From Annona cherimola (taxonomy: Eukaryota; Streptophyta; Magnoliopsida; Magnoliales; Annonaceae), in NCBI GenBank assembly GCA_030490835.1, contig CM059975.1:16311579-16375578 (forward strand): DNA of 64,000 bases. The letters run 5' to 3'. Below are positions 44,663-56,697 of this stretch, in pieces. The notes under the pieces were generated by a model. That model saw nothing but the letters and a program-made list of their open reading frames with translations. It had not been told where the DNA came from and searched no databases. How positions within the stretch are numbered: position 1 is the stretch's first letter; each line of letters starts with the position of its first letter. Both the position numbers and the translations under genes were made by a program.

Positions 44663-45010
44663 TGAATGCACCCAGGTCTGCATTTCACTTTATTTTTATT
44701 TTTTTTATTTTTTATATAATTGTTAATCTACGCGTATTTGACTTATGTATCAATTTTTACCATTTTTGGAGACTTTTAGATATTTATTTTGATTTTTTAA
44801 AATTAGTAATATTTATATAATTCATAAATTATAAAAATGTCATTTATTTTTAAAAATAAAAAATAAATATCTAAAAGTCTTAAAAAGTAGTAAAAATCGA
44901 TTCACAATTATACATGTTAAATACATCTAGATTAAAAGTTATGTAAATTTTTTTTCAAAAAATATAAAAATAAATTTTTGCACCCGGATGCACTAAAGCT
45001 TAGTGCACCT
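44663..45010. mobile_element. Fold-back MITE, near-complete hairpin
   Basis: The left half (tgcacccaggtctgc, then ttttggagacttttagatattta) is complementary to the right half (taaatatctaaaagtcttaaaaa, then tttgcacccgg). The whole element is therefore one long imperfect inverted repeat of about 340 bp centred near 44840. A sister copy lies in a nicalin intron at 57685-57975. Confidence 0.7.
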
Positions 45011-45461
45011 AGGTGCACTGGACCAGGACTTAACCAATATTATGAATAAAATTAATAAGTGTGAAAGAAATTTTTGAAAATATGTGAATACACACAAATT
45101 AAAGCCAAAATTTATATGTATATTTGAAAATTTCACAAAAAAACATAAATTTTGAGTATTCGGCGCCGGTATCGACCATGAGTCCATGGGTTTGAGGTAA
45201 AGTACCTAACATGCTACTGATTTTTAAAAATTTAAAATAAATATATAAAATATTTTTAAAATCATAAAAATCGATATGCATATTAAATACACTTATATTA
45301 ATAATCGTATAAAAAATTTCAAAAAAAATAAAGCAAATGAGTTAAAGGACCGGGTGCACTGTATCAGCGTCCGAGTCCGTGACAAGCCGAGTACCAATTC
45401 CAAAGCATGTATGTTGTGCAACTGTATTCGCTGCTCTCCCTCTCCTCCTCCCTGTTCTGCA
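45011..45461. other. Intergenic DNA and 5' flank of the RRM gene
   Basis: 45190-45355 resembles one arm of the fold-back family, ending 'ggaccgggtgcactgt'. The last ~100 bp are CT-rich (ctctccctctcctcctccc), as usual for plant 5' untranslated regions. Confidence 0.4.
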
Positions 45462-45626
45462 ATGGCCGCCTTCAAAGCAATCTCTCGCTGCGTGCTGGGG
45501 TGCCGCCAGGAAATCCACCGGAGCCCCATGATCAAACACCTTCCTCATCAGCTCATCTCTTCCAGATGGATCGCCTCCAGGCTTTTTGTCGGAGGTTAGA
45601 TGAACAGAAAGCAGCTTTTTTACTGG

Positions 45627-45693
<67 letters not shown>

Positions 45694-47545
45694 CACAATC
45701 ATTTCTATCCAGCAAAGCCCTGAAACCCAGAAATTTTTATGGATATAAATGCCTGACCAGATAGCTATGGCAATCCCTGGAATCCCGTCTTCTTAGTGGG
45801 TTTTTGGCATCTGTCGTATTTCTTTCTTTCTTTGGTTTAATTTCCTAATTTCGTAGTTAGTGGCTAGTGTAATTGGATAACAAGAGGAAAGAATTTCTTT
45901 TTCACAAGGCTGTGAATGAGGCCCAACATTTCAGTAACTTGATTGCTTGGAACAGTGAATTTAAGCTGTGTTGATGCTGAATGATATGAATCTGGATTGG
46001 GAAGTTTGGATTGAGCTCTAGAATGATATGTATCTGGATTGGGAAGTTCGGATTGAGCTCTTGGGTGCTCTAGGGACCAATATTCTGAATTTGAATTGGG
46101 AAGTTTGGATTGAGTGTTCTATCTTGGTGCAAGAGAGTTCCAGTAATTGATGTGCAGCTCATAAGACTTGGTCAAGATAAACATCTGACAGACCAGTACT
46201 CCAGTTTCACATTAAGAGCCTAATAAAGAAGATCATAAAAGAAAAAGAAAGGGAAAAAATAATTGAAAGCAAGAAAGGCTTTAGTAACATACTCATCCAT
46301 AATAATAGCAGGCTTTTTTACGATTGATGTTACCATATGTGTAGATTCACCTGACTGTCGGACTTGTTGAGCCTACAGGACTAGTTTTCTTAAAGTTGGT
46401 CCATGCCAATTTGCTGGAAACTAGGGCCTCAGGCTGGACATTCCATGTTGATTATATTTCCTGGATGAGTCTAGATAGATGATCCCATAAGCATTTGGAC
46501 ATTTATAACATTGGTGTCCTATAGATGCTGAAGTGGCACTGATGATAATAATGATAGTACTCGTTCTTGAATCTTCTAGATTCCCCACAACATAAAATTT
46601 TTGGCACATGCCATACAGAAGATCAATCACCAGAATAAGATGTTGCTAGAATTTAAGGGCTTGATAAAGCCTGAACCTGAGAACAGGAATGTTCCATTGA
46701 ATAGGTGAAACTTGAAACCACAGCTTAGAAGCATTGTTTTTGTTTCTGAAGAGGAATTTTGATGTTCCATTTTCAAATAGCTGGAGATTTAATGTTATTG
46801 TCATGATTTCAGTTGTAGATTTCTCATCATTGTTGAGAATCCAAGCTTTTACTAATGGGCCTATCCTAGAAGAACAAAAGAGAACACTAGTGATCCCTTG
46901 ATTATCCAACATCTGACTACTCAGGTTGAAATTGAACCTTTCATGCAGTCTTCCAACTATCGGGTTAGATTGCACCTTTTGATAGATCTTGTTTTCAGCA
47001 TGGACTCTTACCTATCAGGGCCAATGGGAAAGCTTATTCTGGTGATTATGATATTGGAGTTTTCAGGGTTGTCAATCTTTTCAACAGAGGAGGTATTGGC
47101 TGAAGCATTCTCAAAATATGGCAAAGTGATTGAAGGTCTTCATTTTTTTTTTCTTTTTCTTTCTTGTTGCACTTTTTTCATAAGAAGTGCCGTTGGAAGT
47201 CAATTGCTAAAATGTGTTCCTAATGCATAAATTGACCAGCTCAAATTGTAAGCAGTAAAATCACTGGCAGACCAAAAGGCTTTGGATTTGTTACCTTTGC
47301 TTCTGAAGAGGAAGCCATGAATGCTCTCGCTGGAATGTGTGGAACGGTGATTTGCTGCTCATTTACTCTTAGTGTTGCTATGCAGTGATTCTGTCAAATT
47401 TGACTGCTAAAACATTTCTGAATGATAAAACCAGGAGCTGAGTGGAAAGGTTATTTTTGTGGATTATGCGAAAGCCACCCAGCAGCCTAGTTCTGGAGCA
47501 CCGATTGCTAGAGGCCCACCTGAACTGCCCCCTAGCAAGGAGTAA
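45462..47545 (+). CDS. Organelle-type small RRM RNA-binding protein, 4 exons
   Basis: I join exons 45462-45594, 47067-47135, 47240-47346 and 47435-47545. All junctions are GT-AG and in phase, giving 139 residues and a TAA stop. Residues 1-38 are basic, Ser/Arg-containing and lack acidic residues except one Glu, as in a mitochondrial or plastid presequence. A single RRM follows (about 40-118) with RNP2 LFVGGLS and RNP1 KGFGFVTF intact. The tail is short (QQPSSGAPIARGPPELPPSKE) rather than glycine-rich. The family includes mitochondrial glycine-rich RNA-binding proteins and ORRM-type RNA-editing cofactors. I infer organellar RNA binding, most similar to short ORRM2-like proteins. Intron 1 is 1.47 kb and holds a (TC)n(TA)n microsatellite and a 42-bp tandem duplication. 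The gene looks intact and expressed. The start is the only ATG giving a presequence in frame with the RRM. Confidence 0.88.
45630..45690. repeat. (TC)n(TA)n compound microsatellite in intron 1
   Basis: An uninterrupted TC run of about 16 units passes directly into about 14 TA units, shortly after the first splice donor of the RRM gene. It is a likely length-polymorphic marker. Confidence 0.95.
45979..46110 (+). repeat. 42-bp tandem duplication in intron 1 of the RRM gene
   Basis: GAATGATATG(A/T)ATCTGGATTG starts at 45979 and 46021, and a third, diverged copy (ttgaattgggaagtttggattgag) follows at about 46088. Confidence 0.75.
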
Positions 47546-49079
47546 CTCCTTTGGAGGGCCTCAATTGTGACATCAAAGGTATGGAATGGAAGGTCAGGAG
47601 AATGGTTCAGGCATTTGCAGGAGATGTGGCATGTATGATGTACCTTAAACTCTACCATTCAAATGCTATACCTACCATTTCTTCACCATTTCCCTGTATA
47701 AATCCATTGGGCAGGAACAATATCTAGTGAATCCATGTTTCATTTTGAATAGAACTCCTTACTTTCGTTCCTACAGTCCATCAGTTTTCATGAACAGCAT
47801 TTTATGTCTGGTTTTGTTCTAGTTAAGCTTTGCATTGGGTCCTTCCATTTGGATTACGTGGATTTGAAGTAATGCAGCATTTGCAATGAAACTGATACCA
47901 TATGGTTCCTTACCCGACTGAATATACCCTTTGTTGTTTTTAGCCATCCTGGTTATTGACTATTGAGGTGGGAGAATTGAAGAATGATGAAGCCATTCAA
48001 ATTGCACAAACGCAGGGCCCCTCATCACTCATCCGCCAACTCTAGGTTAACAGTTAATGTCCCACATGCTACTTTCATTCCTCCTTTCTGTCCATTTCTT
48101 CTCCTAATAAACAGGTGGCCCACCTGGTTTTTGCAAAGTCTTTTTTTTTTTTTTTAAAGACTGTTGATGAGTTAAGAATCATCAACACATGGCATGTACA
48201 TTGACTGACGATCTACTCAAATTTTAACTGCCAGTTATATGAAGTCTGTGGTCAGCAAAAAGTAAAGTGTTGGTTTCGTGAGACATGCCATGCACATTGA
48301 CTGATGACTGTCTACTCAATTTTTAACTACCAGTTATTTGAAGTCTGTAGCCAGCAAAAAATTAAAGAGTCAGTTTCGTGACGCCATGTTGGGGTGAATT
48401 ATCTACAACTACTGTTAGCGTGGAGATGCAGATCTGTTTGTTCTTTTTTTGTGTGTTATCATTATATGGAGCCATGAGACTCGTTCTATGCACATTTGAC
48501 ATACAATAAGTTTTCCTTATTGAGGGTCTGAAGATAGTAAGAGAAACGGTCATGTAAAATGTGTTTCCTTCTGCTGACAGTATAAAAGGAAAAGATATAA
48601 ATCCATTCTGGTTTTCTTTTATTGTGGATTGCATTTTTTACTCACTGTGAGACTTGAGCTTCTTAGCATAGCCATGTTTGTATACCTCTTAATTTCAATC
48701 GCGAAAAGATTGCTAGGAAAAGAAAATGGATGTTAATAGCAACTCCTGAATATTTACATTCTCTTCCTTTTTCTTGCTTTTTCATTTGAAGAATTATTGT
48801 TCCTTCTTTCTAAAATTCCACTTGCCATTTTGTATCTGAAGACTTTTAAACTGTGTACCCAGTTGTAGTTATTATCATATCTTCAAAATAAGAGATTAAT
48901 TGGCTCGTGTTATTTGGTATTTGCTTGCTGATTATAGGTAAGCCTATATTTAGTGGTTTTTAGGCATTTTCCATGCTCTCTAACAACTGCTTCAGAACTT
49001 CCACTCAATATACGCGATTAAATTCATGGGAAATGGTTCAATATTTACCTTTAGGCATGAAGGGTCATGCTTACTCTTA
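47546..49079. other. 3' flank of RRM gene; 96-bp tandem duplication at 48188-48381
   Basis: The 3' untranslated region probably reaches several hundred bases. 'ttgactga', 'tctactcaa', 'ccagttat', 'gaagtctgt' and 'ggtttcgtga'-type blocks repeat at an offset of 96 bp (48201 and 48297). No further gene was recognised to 49079. Confidence 0.6.
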
Positions 49080-50822
49080 GGTCATGTTTGTTTCGCATTA
49101 AAACTTTTCAAATTAAAATTTAGGTAATTTGTATATATACCCACATAGTTGACCGAAATTGCAAATATACCCACGTAGTTTCAGGATTTTCATGTTACCC
49201 CCACATAGTTTCATCCAAATTGCATATAACCCCATGTTAATTGTTGCCATCAAAGATGTCGGTGAATTATTTAATTTTCGAAAATACCCTTCTGCTCACA
49301 TGTAAGTCTTATAAAATACAGAGCAAAATTCTGCTCGGTCCCACAACCTTCAAGTCTTCATTGCTAGCGGAGACGTAGCGGCGCCATGACTTCTGTGCTA
49401 ATGGTTGTCAGCTCCTAAATTGATGCGCCATAGCAAACTAGTATTTGTCGTCCCTTCTTCAATACCTCTTTTTAGATTCCTCACCTGCATCTTCCTCACC
49501 TTGGGCCCTTTCATTGACATTGATGCGTACGTGGACAAGTATGCTCGACTCGCTGCCTTCCATGCTTGTGCTATTTCTTATGCTTTTCACCATTTCCTTC
49601 TTTGCACCATGTAATTGCTGAATGGCTGGGTTTGAGACAAAGATGCTGTTGCCATTTTGTTTTCAAATACTAGTATTGGAGGTTGAATTTGACAGCTAAC
49701 AGGGGCGTCTCGAAATTTCTTTTTTCGTAGTTGCTACTCTTCACTAGGATGTGCTGCGGGTGATTTTGAATGGATGTAGCTAGAGGAAGACGCAAGGGGG
49801 CTGCCACATTTTTAATAGCTGTTGAATTGAATGCCCAACTGCTATAATTTCAAAATCACGGCAGCAGGTCGTTGCTTAAAAAAATTGTGGAAGATAATGG
49901 CTTGCAGTTGGTTTAGGACTGGTCATTCGTTACAGGAAATAGAGAAGCTGCTACTGTTTATGTGGTGGATGCAAGGCTGTGGGATAAATGATGGTTGGTA
50001 AGGGCGACCGCTGACTAGTTTGTGCGGGACAAACATGGGTAAAATTACAAAGGCTGTTGCAATTGACGGCCAGATGGGTTCAGTATTTTTTTATATTGGA
50101 GATGGGTTCGGTATTTGAGTGCTGTTGTTGAGCATCAATATATTTGAGGGTGATGGGTATTTGCTGGCTACTCGGATTTGATGAAATTGCTTATGTCGAT
50201 TGGGGTTACTGCTGTAATTGTCGGGGCTGCTGATTACCTTTGCTGCAAGATGTTGTTCGATGATGAGGAAAAGTCATGCTTGAATGGTTTATGCTCGGTG
50301 AGATGCTGGCTTTGGGTGGATTAGCTATGACTGCTCGGTAGGTTTTACTGGCTGCAGATTTAAGAGGACGGTGGGCGGTGAGTTAAAACGGCTGCTGCCT
50401 GCTGGAATAAATTGCAGACTGGCAGCTTGAAATGGGGCTGCTGGAAATTGCTGCTGCAATTTGAAGCTCCTACTTGGATGGTTGGATTTCTTGAAGGAGT
50501 TTTATTGCAAGAAATTGTTGTAGATTTTGGATTGAATAGCTGTCTTGATTTTTTTTTTATGGTTGCCGTTGGTGGAACTCAGCTGCAATTCTAGTTTGCA
50601 TAGACGCGCCACTGGAATTAAAGAAGAAAGCTGAAAATCGCAATTTTATGGATAAAATTTTAGGCAATTTGTTGCAATTGCAGGTTGCTGGAAATAGGTG
50701 CGGTAAAACGAGAGGAGTGGAGTTGTGCGACGTGAGAGTCGTGTGTCGTGTGTGGGAGGTGTTCGATGGTGGGGGGGGGAGGGTGCGCATTGCATTGCCA
50801 TTAGGAAGAGGGTGGGGAGGAT

Positions 50823-51969
50823 TAGGGGTGCAACTCGGGTCGGGTTGTACCAGATTTGGGTGAACCCAAATCTTAAGTTTACCGGGTTTATGTGGACCCA
50901 AACCCTAACATTAGAATCTAGGTTAGGATCGGGTTCTGACCGAGCTGATATTGGTTCCAATCTTGATTTCGGGTTATTCTTAAACCAATAGAAGTTGAAA
51001 TTACTGATAAAGAGAACAATTTTTTAAAACATTATTCCATTAGCACATGAATAATTACATGTGAATATATTTATTTGACTTGTAATATATTTAATTTTGA
51101 TGAAAGTTAGTTTTTTAATTAAAAGATAATTCTAAATATAATGAATGTAATGAATTTATATATAACAATTAAGGTAATGTTATTAAAAAAATCAAGGTAA
51201 GAAAAATAAATAATATTACATGAAATTATTATCTGAAGTTTAATAAAAGAAAAACTTATATTTAACATAGTTAATTAATATATGTGTAATAAATTTAAAG
51301 AGTTGGTATATTTATAATTATTTGCAAATAAAGCAAATGTAAATGTAGGGTGTGTTTGGTAATAAATAAAACTTTTAGTGAAAAGTTTTGGAAAGTAAAA
51401 GTTGTCAAATAATGTGATATGATAGAATAATGATGAGTAGTAAAGATGATAAAGTTAAAATAGATAGGTTAGTTGTGTGGATAGTTGTGTAAAAATGATT
51501 GAAAAGTAAGGTAGTTGTATAGGAAAATGTGAAAAAATGATTAAAAAATATGATAGTTGTGAAGAATGAAAAGTTTTAACTTGACATGTTTTATTAATTG
51601 TCAAACACACCCGTAATATATTTCAACTTTTATAGACAAATGCATATAATATTTGAGTTTTAGAATAAATATCTTATAGTTTAATTAAGTTATGATTATA
51701 TGAAATAATTTTTTATTGAAATTATAATTGAAATACTTAATATATAAATAAATATAAATATTTTAATAAATTAGGGAGAATATCGGGTTTGGACTCGGTC
51801 GGGTTTTGGTACCGGGTTGATGTAAATCTAGTATTGGTTTCAGATTTTCTCAGGTCGGGTTGAAACCTGGTCTAATTTGGAAAAAAATTTAAAATTAAAC
51901 CCAAATTTGGTTTTGAACCGGGTCGGGTCGAGCAGTTTCAGACCGACTCAGTACCAAGTTGCACCCCTA
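50823..51969. mobile_element. Non-autonomous hAT element, 1,147 bp
   Basis: Termini TAGGGGTGCAAC and GTTGCACCCCTA lie between perfect 8-bp duplications GGGAGGAT (50815-50822 and 51970-51977). Subterminal regions are rich in GGGTCGGGTT/AACCCGAC-type words. There is no transposase. It belongs to the same family as 16617-16941 and 62275-63310. Confidence 0.93.
51348..51612. mobile_element. Tourist-like MITE nested in the hAT element
   Basis: 265 bp, GGGTGTGTTTGGTAAT at one end and ATTGTCAAACACACCC at the other, with GTA target duplications (51345-51347 and 51613-51615). It is very close to 7536-7819 in sequence. Confidence 0.85.
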
Positions 51970-52470
51970 GGGAGGATGGGTTTGGAGGGGTGCATGAGGG
52001 GGTGGGAGGAGATAAGGAGGAAGGCTAATGTAATGTGCCAAACTTGAAGAAGATATGCTATATTGGTTTGCGGCTCTCGGCCTATGCCATCAAACCATGC
52101 AAGAGAATTTTTGAAAATTAAATAATTTACTAACGTTCTATTTGACGGCAATTGTTAACATGGGAGTTACATGCAATTTGGGTGAAACTATGTGAGGTAA
52201 AATCCAAATTATGAAACTGAGTGAGTATATCTGCAATTTTAGTCAAACTATGTGGGTATATATGCAAATTATTCTAAATTTTTTTAAAACTTTTCACTCT
52301 CTACTACTAAAATATTTTTAATCATTTTTCACATTTTACTATACAATTATCTTACTTTTTAATAATTTATACACAATTATCCATATAATCAACATATCTA
52401 TTTTTACCATATTCTCTTTATTTCTCATTATTATTCTTATCATATTATTTGCAATCTCACTGCAAGATGA

Positions 52471-53109
52471 CAGGTCGTAGATTATAGTATATAAAGAAAG
52501 GTAGAAAGAGAATAAAATGTAGAACAAATATTATGAAGTAGGAATGCGAGTATCTAGGGTTTAAGATTTCACATTCGATGTTCGCAATGATTATGTGATA
52601 TGATTATTTAATTCAGATATTGGTTGTTAAAAGATAACAAATTATAATTTAGCATTGCACATTCTCTCAAAACTTATAAGGTATAACCCTAATTTATTCT
52701 TAACCATGTGTTCTCATGGGATTAAGTTATTTATGATTCATTAAATTTTGTGGCAATTCATGGGGTTCCTCAAGATCATCATATCTATTTTTGTACTTTT
52801 AAATTTTCAAGTTTAATATCTTGGTTGTCGTATATTAAACTTTCATATCTCAGTTCCATCACATAATATTTATAAAATTATTGTTAAAGTGCTAGCTCAA
52901 ACACTAAGCAAGCGTTGAAATCATAAGATATTAAATTAACAATAATATCCATCACAAATAAATTAAAACTATACAATCTATTACATTGTACACATGTTAC
53001 ATTCTAAATTCTCAATTTAAGGCTTAGCTGAGTATGTTTAAATTCAAAATAAAATTTAAATTCAAATTCATCTTAAATAAGACAATTAAAATAAAAAGAA
53101 AAGAGGAAA
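52471..53109. other. AT-rich intergenic DNA
   Basis: No gene, RNA or repeat with ends was recognised. Confidence 0.4.
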
Positions 53110-54176
53110 TGAAAGCTTGCTGATTGGAAGTTCTGATGATGTGTTGACCACTCCACGCGATTCGCCATTCTGTCTCTTGCCCTCTACTCCTTGCCTTCTC
53201 TCAAATCTGGTGCCCTCTCTCTCATGAGATGTCTGTCACACCTTCTCTCAAATCCGGTTCCCTCTCTCCCATGAGATTTCTGTCACACCCACCCTCGCGG
53301 CGCCCGGAATCCTCGAACAATCCATGATTAATCCTGCGGCTCCAACAGAGCAGGAACCAAACAACCCAACTGCGCCCAAGTTCTCCAAAAGGTGATCATC
53401 CGGAAGCAACGCGCGAGATCAGCGGCCCTGACCTGTCTCCTTCTGCGACAAATACGAGTCACTTGGCTAGCACATCTCCGAATGTCTCCGGACCGTCGAG
53501 CACTGGACCACGGCTTGGATTTAGCTTTAGGCGGTGGAATCCATGCTGAAATATGGACGATCAGCTTGCTCGGACGGATTGCGCAAGCCGAATCAACGCA
53601 ATCAGAACTTGGACGTGCGGAATTTGCTTGGGCACCGAAAAGGCTGCATGGATGGAGGTCGGTGCTGATTTAATGCATCCAGTTTGAGATGCGTGAGTCG
53701 CTGAAATCTCATGCATGGCCGAACGGTTGGATGGCAGGAAAATCTGGTCGTTGATGGGAGACTGAAGAACGGTGCTGATCTGCTGGAGATTTATTGGATC
53801 ACGTTATGACTTGGAATGGATGGCTTGGATGTATGAACGTGAAATACTGCATGAATTAATTGGACGGTCCTGGATGAGCTGCAACATCTGGACGATTCAG
53901 ATTGGCTGCCGGGAATAAACTGAACGGCTGGAAAATTTGCTGAATACATGGACGGTCTGGATTTTAATTAACTGGACGTGATCAAGCATGGAATTTGGAC
54001 GGACAGCTACATGTAAATGGATGGTTCTGGATGCAGCTTTGGAAAGCTTGGGCGGTGCTGGTTTGCATGAAATTCAATTAATGGCTGGGATGCTCTTTGG
54101 ACGGCTGGATCATCTTGAGCTGTTGGACGTGATCTTGTGGGGCTCACTTGCTGCATTTGTCAATCTGCAGTAAACA
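53110..54176. other. GC-richer block with recurring TGGACGG words
   Basis: A sharp change from AT-rich DNA to about 1 kb of mixed, GC-richer sequence. 53140-53300 has a local duplication ('ccttctctcaaatc', 'ggt', 'ccctctctc', 'catgagat', 'tctgtcacacc'). After 53540 the words TGGACGG and CTGGA recur every few dozen bases. Frames are short and unlike any family I know. It could be a noncoding transcript, promoter-like or satellite-like DNA. Confidence 0.4.
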
Positions 54177-55820
54177 AAGTAAATTAATAATTCATCCAAT
54201 TAATTAACAGGTGGTTAAAATTATTTACAACTCAATCATTGTAACAATTATTTTTACTAAAAATATCAAAACATATTTGATTTTATGGCAACAAATAAAA
54301 ATATAATTTCAAGTAAAAAGATCATAAAAATTATTTAAATATCTTGAAATTAATATTTAATGTCCGAGTGTTGCCAAAACATATTTTAAAATAAATTTCA
54401 CATTAAACTCAAATAATTTCCTACCAAATTAGTATAAAATACTTACAAAATATATTATTAATTACTAAACATCACATATCACTTCATTTTATCTTTATTC
54501 AAAAACCTTTCCATGGAAGTTTTATCAATTTTCAAGCACATTCTTAGTTTTTTAATTTTTAAAAATCTAAACGGTTTATCATATTTAACACATCCTTTAT
54601 TTATCGTGCTGCCAAAAATAATCTTTATTGGAAATTATATCTTGTAAAAAATATCATTTTTGGTAGTAAATATTTAAATATTTAATTTTTTTAATAATGT
54701 GTAGGATAAATATAGTATATAAAAGTTTGCGATACATGTAACATTTAGAATTATCAATAAATACACACAGATAAACACGATAAATAGTTTAAATTTAAAA
54801 GATATATTTTAAAATTAAAAAAAACAAAAATAAGTATCTGGATTCTGGAAAAGGTAATGAGATGAATAGCTATAGTAATGCTAGGAGACATCTTTTTCCT
54901 CGTTTTATGTAATGTAACGTGTATTTACTCACATTTGTTCCTAATAATCTTGTTTTTATTTTGTTATATATTTTAATAAGAAAATTTTGAATAATATTTA
55001 TGAATTTTGACCATAATTCTTTTTTTTATAATAGACACATTTTTCAATTATTCCTCTCGTACCAAAGAATTATTTTCAAAATTAATTTCATACCCATGTC
55101 GTGTCTATTAGCAACTGTGGTTAGCACATGTAATATGACTAAAATACCCCTACAATTTAGGATTGTGGAAGCATCCTTTTATTAAAAATATTTACCTTTA
55201 TTACTTCGACTTTTGGTGCATTGTTGTTGATTCTTCGAAAATGGTACAATTAGATTTAGTAAACATATCAACTTTTTTTTTTCTTATTTGTAGGGTAAAT
55301 TAGTCGTTTCACATTTAAAATGCCTAACAAATCTCATTTCTAAATATTCTAGTATTATCACATTTATCTTTCAATCATTTTTCACATTTTTGATACAATT
55401 ACCCTGTCAATTTTTAACTTTGTTCCTGCTGCTGCGCCTACTTGTTACTCTTGTCATATCTGGCCTCTTTCACTTTTTAATTTTTTTCATTCCCACATTT
55501 CCACTTTTATTTTATATGTTAATTTTCCCCTATAACTGCGTAAACTAGCTAATAAGAAACCAATAAATTACAATTTACTAATGAATTAGCTATTCAGAAT
55601 TTGAGAAATGTTAATCCAACTCAAAATTTGATTCAAGCATGTCGTGGAAGGGCGATCCCTTCTAGAAAGTTCAATGAAAGTCATTGCATCCGTTTCCATG
55701 ATTCACGCACTTACTATTATTAATGCGCCTAAAAAAATTTAGGAGGAATATAGTGCGTATGATAAGATAGAAAGCAGAAACAACAGACGGATATGCATAG
55801 AAAATTCGGCTTGCTGTAAA
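54177..55820. other. AT-rich intergenic DNA
   Basis: Nothing coding or repetitive with ends was recognised. Confidence 0.4.
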
Positions 55821-55823
55821 AAA

Positions 55824-56290
55824 TTGGGGGCCAGAGCTCTGTTTGATTTCATCCACCATCTGTTCTATCTTGACAATCCCAGGTTACATGGATACATTGA
55901 TACATTAAGAGATTTATGGTGTCTAATACGATTAGCTCAACCAGGTATTCAATGCCAATCTCTCGAGCTTTTCCCATTAGCGGTATACAAATGGCATCAA
56001 AGCCTAGCAATAGACTTTAATCATGGAAAGGAATGACCTAGAGGCCGAATTAGAACTACTAGCAAATGCAACCACCTCCCTTAAGGTGAAGGAGCTAACT
56101 TAGAGGCAGTATGAAATGTACTGGTAAGTGAGAGCAGCAACCATCTTATGGTGAAGGGGTCAACCTAGAGGCCAAATTAAAATTATTTGAGTGCAGCCCC
56201 CTTGTGGAGCAACCAACGTAGAGGTACGCTTTAGGAAGATGGAGCCATTTCCAAAGGGGACACAAAAAAAAAAAAAAAAAAAAAAAAAAG
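55824..56290 (+). mobile_element. Possible LTR-retroelement remnant with iMet-like priming site
   Basis: ATGGCATCAAAGCC (about 55991) differs from the initiator tRNA-Met priming sequence TGGTATCAGAGC at two positions. It is followed closely by ATGGAAAGGAATGACCTAG, as in a copia-type leader and gag start. 'cctagaggccgaatta' recurs in diverged form at about 56164, and 'acctagaggc' / 'aacttagaggc' words repeat three times. A 28-base poly(A) follows at 56262-56289. No domain survives, so this is tentative. Confidence 0.3.
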
Positions 56291-56697
56291 CAAAGCTACC
56301 ATCGGATCAAAAGGAGATTGGATAGTGTCGCTAGAATGGGATTGATACAATCCAAGACTAAAAAAAATACATTTGTGTCTGATCTGTTCAGATCGAGCTT
56401 TTTATCATCTCAGATTCAAAAATTCAACAGTACTACCGTGACAAGCATCTCCGGTGCGATCACCTTGAGCTTATCATCTAAGATTCAAAAATTCCATATG
56501 TTACACATTACAAATACAATCTACTTGTTAAGGGAAATCAAAATTTTCTTCCATCTATTATCTCTGCGTTCTTGAGAGAAATTCCCGTTTTTCTTCCATG
56601 ACCCCCCGAAAAAAAAAAAAAAAGCATCAATGAAAACGCTAGCCTACAGTAAGGCCCCATGCCAGCTTTCCAACGGTTTCCTGCTAAAAACATTACC
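56291..56697. other. 3' flank of the nicalin gene
   Basis: Likely contains the 3' untranslated region of the minus-strand gene. 'tcagattcaaaaattc' and 'aagattcaaaaattc' form a short duplication at about 56411 and 56480. Confidence 0.4.

Larger units (their letters stand above)
49123..52274. mobile_element. Non-autonomous element with ~120-bp TIRs (probably MULE-type)
   Basis: The left end GGTAATTTGTATATATACCC and following 'cacatagtt', 'catgttaccccc', 'tgcatataacccc', 'atgttaattgttgcc' recur inverted at about 52145-52274 (acatgggagttacatgcaat, actatgtgggtatatatgc). AT-rich flanks (taaaattta / taaattttt) could be an imperfect 9-bp duplication. The interior from 49380 to 50820 is GC-rich and contains no recognisable gene. 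The superfamily assignment is inference from TIR length. Confidence 0.65.
49080..52470. mobile_element. Tourist-like MITE split by a nested insertion
   Basis: The left scrap 49080-49122 (ggtcatgtttgtttcgcatt, then aaacttttcaaattaaaa) and the right scrap from 52275 ('taaaacttttcactctctac', 'tttttaatcatttttcacatttt', 'tacacaattatccatataatcaacatatcta') together match the body of the Tourist-like family at 7536-7819. The right end is eroded near 52450. Confidence 0.6.

Noticed and set aside
53392..54173. Frames of 93 and 61 codons in the GC-rich block
   Set aside because: Unrelated to any family I can recognise, not connected by splice sites, and with repetitive word usage. Treated as noncoding.
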